Both the position numbers and the translations under genes were made by a program. From positions 1-6,192 of the forward strand of contig CAKRJK010000092.1 in assembly GCA_934351705.1 (NCBI GenBank): 6,192 nt of DNA, given 5' to 3'. Of the stretch, positions 4,447 to 6,192 are shown in pieces. Below the pieces are notes generated by a model. It had not been told where the DNA came from, did not search any database, and saw only the letters and a list, made by a program, of their open reading frames with translations. Within the stretch, counting starts at the first letter, position 1; each line of letters opens with the position of its first letter. Source of the DNA: an uncultured Lachnospiraceae bacterium. Lineage in GTDB: Bacteria > Bacillota > Clostridia > Lachnospirales > Lachnospiraceae.

Positions 4447-6192
4447 ATGGAAAAGCAACCAAAGGAGAAAAGCTGGACAAAATCCCTGTTCGGCTACGCC
4501 AACGGACACAAGAGTAAGCTGATACTTTCTATGGTGATGTCTGTTGCAAGCGTAATCACAGGTCTTGTTCCGTTTTATTGTATGTATAAGGTCATCTGCC
4601 TGTTCGTGGAAAGTACGGCGACGGCGGCAGTGATTATCAAATGGTGCCTTTTTGCACTTGCGGCATATGCGGTAAAAGTGCTGTTGTTTAGTCTGTCAAC
4701 CGGAGTATCACACAACATGGCGTACCATGTTTTAGAGGGACTTCGACTGCGTCTGGCAGATCGTTTTTTGCATGCACCGCTCGGCAATGTCGAAAACCAT
4801 TCTATCGGAGAGATTAAGAACATGATGGTGGATAAGATTGAAAACTTAGAGCCGCCGCTGGCACATATGATACCGGAGGGAGTAGGACATACAGTGCTTC
4901 CGGTCGTGAGCATGATCGCACTGGCAATGATCGACTGGAGATTAATGTTAGCATCGCTGATCACATTTCCGGTTTCCTTCCTTTGTATGGGACTGACCTT
5001 CAAAATCAGCGGTGAAAATTTTGATAAATACGATCAGGCGGGAGCCTACATGAATAGTACCATTGTAGAGTACATAGAGGGAATCGAGGTTATCAAAGCA
5101 TTCGGAAAAGCGGGTGTTTCCTATGAAAAATACGCAGGGGCGATTACGGATTTCCGCACATTTGTTGTGAAATGGCTTGCTTCAACGTATGTGACGATGA
5201 AACTGGCATTTGCATTATTTCCATCCACGCTGATAGGAACACTGCCGGTATCACTTTGGCTGGCAAACCGCGGCACGATCACGGCTCCGCAGGCGGCGTT
5301 GGCGGTTATGCTGTCCATGTCTATGGTCGGTTCTCTCGCCAAGTTGGAAGTTTTTTCTGAAAACATGAGACAGGTCAAATTTACCGTAGAAGGATTAGAA
5401 GAATTTTTGAATATGGAGGAACTCCCACAGCCGGATAACCGAGTGGAAGTATCCGGTACGGAAGTAGAGCTTTGCGATGTGCATTTTGCTTATAGCGGAA
5501 ACGAAGAGGATGAAGTATTGCACGGCATCAATTTGAAATTGCCGCAGGACAGCTTTACGGCTCTGGTCGGACCGTCCGGCGGAGGAAAATCTACCGTGGC
5601 AAAACTGATTGCACGTTTTTGGGATGTCACTTCGGGAAGCATTACGATAGGCGGTGTCAATGTCAAAGATATGCCGCTTTCACAGTTATCGGAATATGTC
5701 AGCTTTGTAACACAGGATAACTTTTTGTTCCGCTGTTCCCTTATGGAAAACATCCGGTTAGGAAATCCGAATGCCACGGACGAAGAGGTAAAAGCGGCAG
5801 CGAGAGCGGCACAGTGTGAAGAATTTATCAATAAACTTCCTCAGGGATACGATACTCCGGCAGGTGAGGCAGGAAAAAGACTTTCCGGCGGAGAGAAACA
5901 GCGTATTGCCATTGCACGTATGATGTTAAAAAATGCACCGATTGTCATCTTAGATGAGGCAACGGCTTTCACAGACCCGGAAAACGAGGATAAGATTCAG
6001 CAGAGTATTGCGGCTTTGACAAAAGGAAAAACCTTGCTGGTAATTGCCCACAGACTTTCGACTATCAAAACGGCAGACAATATTGTCGTGCTAAAGGACG
6101 GAGCGATTTTAGCAGAGGGAAAACAGGAAGAATTATTACAAACCTGCAGCTTATATCGGGATATGTGGGAGGCACATATCGGAGCAAAGAAC
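4447..6192 (+). CDS. ABC exporter half-transporter, fused permease and ATPase, IrtA/YbtP-like (3' end beyond window)
   Basis: The frame is open from ATG 4447 to the window end (582 codons). Since such proteins are about 580-600 residues, only a few residues and the stop should be missing. The N-terminal half is a type IV ABC exporter membrane domain with hydrophobic segments near 25-48, 62-84, 150-185 (a pair), 250-272 and 283-298, plus the intracellular-loop motif VEYIEGIEVIKAFG (207-220). The ATPase half has an A-loop Tyr 349, Walker A GPSGGGKST (375-383), Q-loop Q423, signature LSGGEKQR (479-486), Walker B IVILDEA (499-505, catalytic E504) and H-loop H535 in IAHRLSTI. All catalytic residues are intact. 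The DEATAFTDPENE stretch and the loop sequences recall the YbtP/YbtQ and IrtA/IrtB group of iron-siderophore-related transporters, which usually work as heterodimers. A second half-transporter is therefore expected just downstream. The substrate is inferred only loosely, and peptide or drug export is possible. Confidence 0.9.
   Translation, partial: MEKQPKEKSWTKSLFGYANGHKSKLILSMVMSVASVITGLVPFYCMYKVICLFVESTATAAVIIKWCLFALAAYAVKVLLFSLSTGVSHNMAYHVLEGLRLRLADRFLHAPLGNVENHSIGEIKNMMVDKIENLEPPLAHMIPEGVGHTVLPVVSMIALAMIDWRLMLASLITFPVSFLCMGLTFKISGENFDKYDQAGAYMNSTIVEYIEGIEVIKAFGKAGVSYEKYAGAITDFRTFVVKWLASTYVTMKLAFALFPSTLIGTLPVSLWLANRGTITAPQAALAVMLSMSMVGSLAKLEVFSENMRQVKFTVEGLEEFLNMEELPQPDNRVEVSGTEVELCDVHFAYSGNEEDEVLHGINLKLPQDSFTALVGPSGGGKSTVAKLIARFWDVTSGSITIGGVNVKDMPLSQLSEYVSFVTQDNFLFRCSLMENIRLGNPNATDEEVKAAARAAQCEEFINKLPQGYDTPAGEAGKRLSGGEKQRIAIARMMLKNAPIVILDEATAFTDPENEDKIQQSIAALTKGKTLLVIAHRLSTIKTADNIVVLKDGAILAEGKQEELLQTCSLYRDMWEAHIGAKN

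Noticed and set aside
4575..5831. Minus-strand frames and the small plus-strand frame at 5172-5360 within the ABC exporter
   Set aside because: They overlap a continuous 582-codon frame with every ABC motif intact, so they are shadows.
1..6192. CRISPR array, tRNA, rRNA, insertion sequence or retron RNA
   Set aside because: No regularly spaced repeats, cloverleaf-like segments, transposase frames or reverse transcriptase motifs were seen on either strand.

Overview
The window reads like chromosomal DNA of a Gram-positive anaerobe of the class Clostridia, most likely Lachnospiraceae. This is inferred from strong AGGAGG-type ribosome binding sites, a SpoIIE/RsbU-type phosphatase, a secreted DUF1002 (YpuA-like) protein, an exporter of the IrtA/YbtP type, and base composition. 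No species can be named from the sequence alone.

All six protein genes lie on the + strand. Left part (1-1683): the C-terminal phosphatase domain of a SpoIIE/RsbU-type PP2C serine phosphatase, cut by the window start, followed 36 bases later by a secreted DUF1002 protein. Middle part (1684 to about 4310): a clearly AT-richer block with three genes. These are a 599-residue SMC/ABC-type AAA ATPase that lacks a TOPRIM nuclease domain but ends in an XRE-like helix-turn-helix, a 103-residue HNH endonuclease-like protein, and a 102-residue zinc-ribbon protein with two membrane segments. The block ends in a 20-bp perfect hairpin terminator. Right part (4378-6192): a promoter overlapped by CTAAC/GTTAG dyads, then an ABC exporter half-transporter of the iron/siderophore-exporter-like group that runs off the window end just about at its natural C-terminus.

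The most interesting section is the middle block. An ATPase followed by an HNH protein recalls the PtuA/PtuB logic of Septu anti-phage systems, but the HNH protein is small and 75 bases away, and it may be an independent family. The ATPase-HTH fusion and the third, membrane-anchored zinc-ribbon gene are not part of the canonical Septu layout. The low GC content (30-32% in sampled rows, against 48-55% in flanking genes) supports horizontal acquisition of the block. No tRNA, rRNA, CRISPR array, insertion sequence or integrase is visible.
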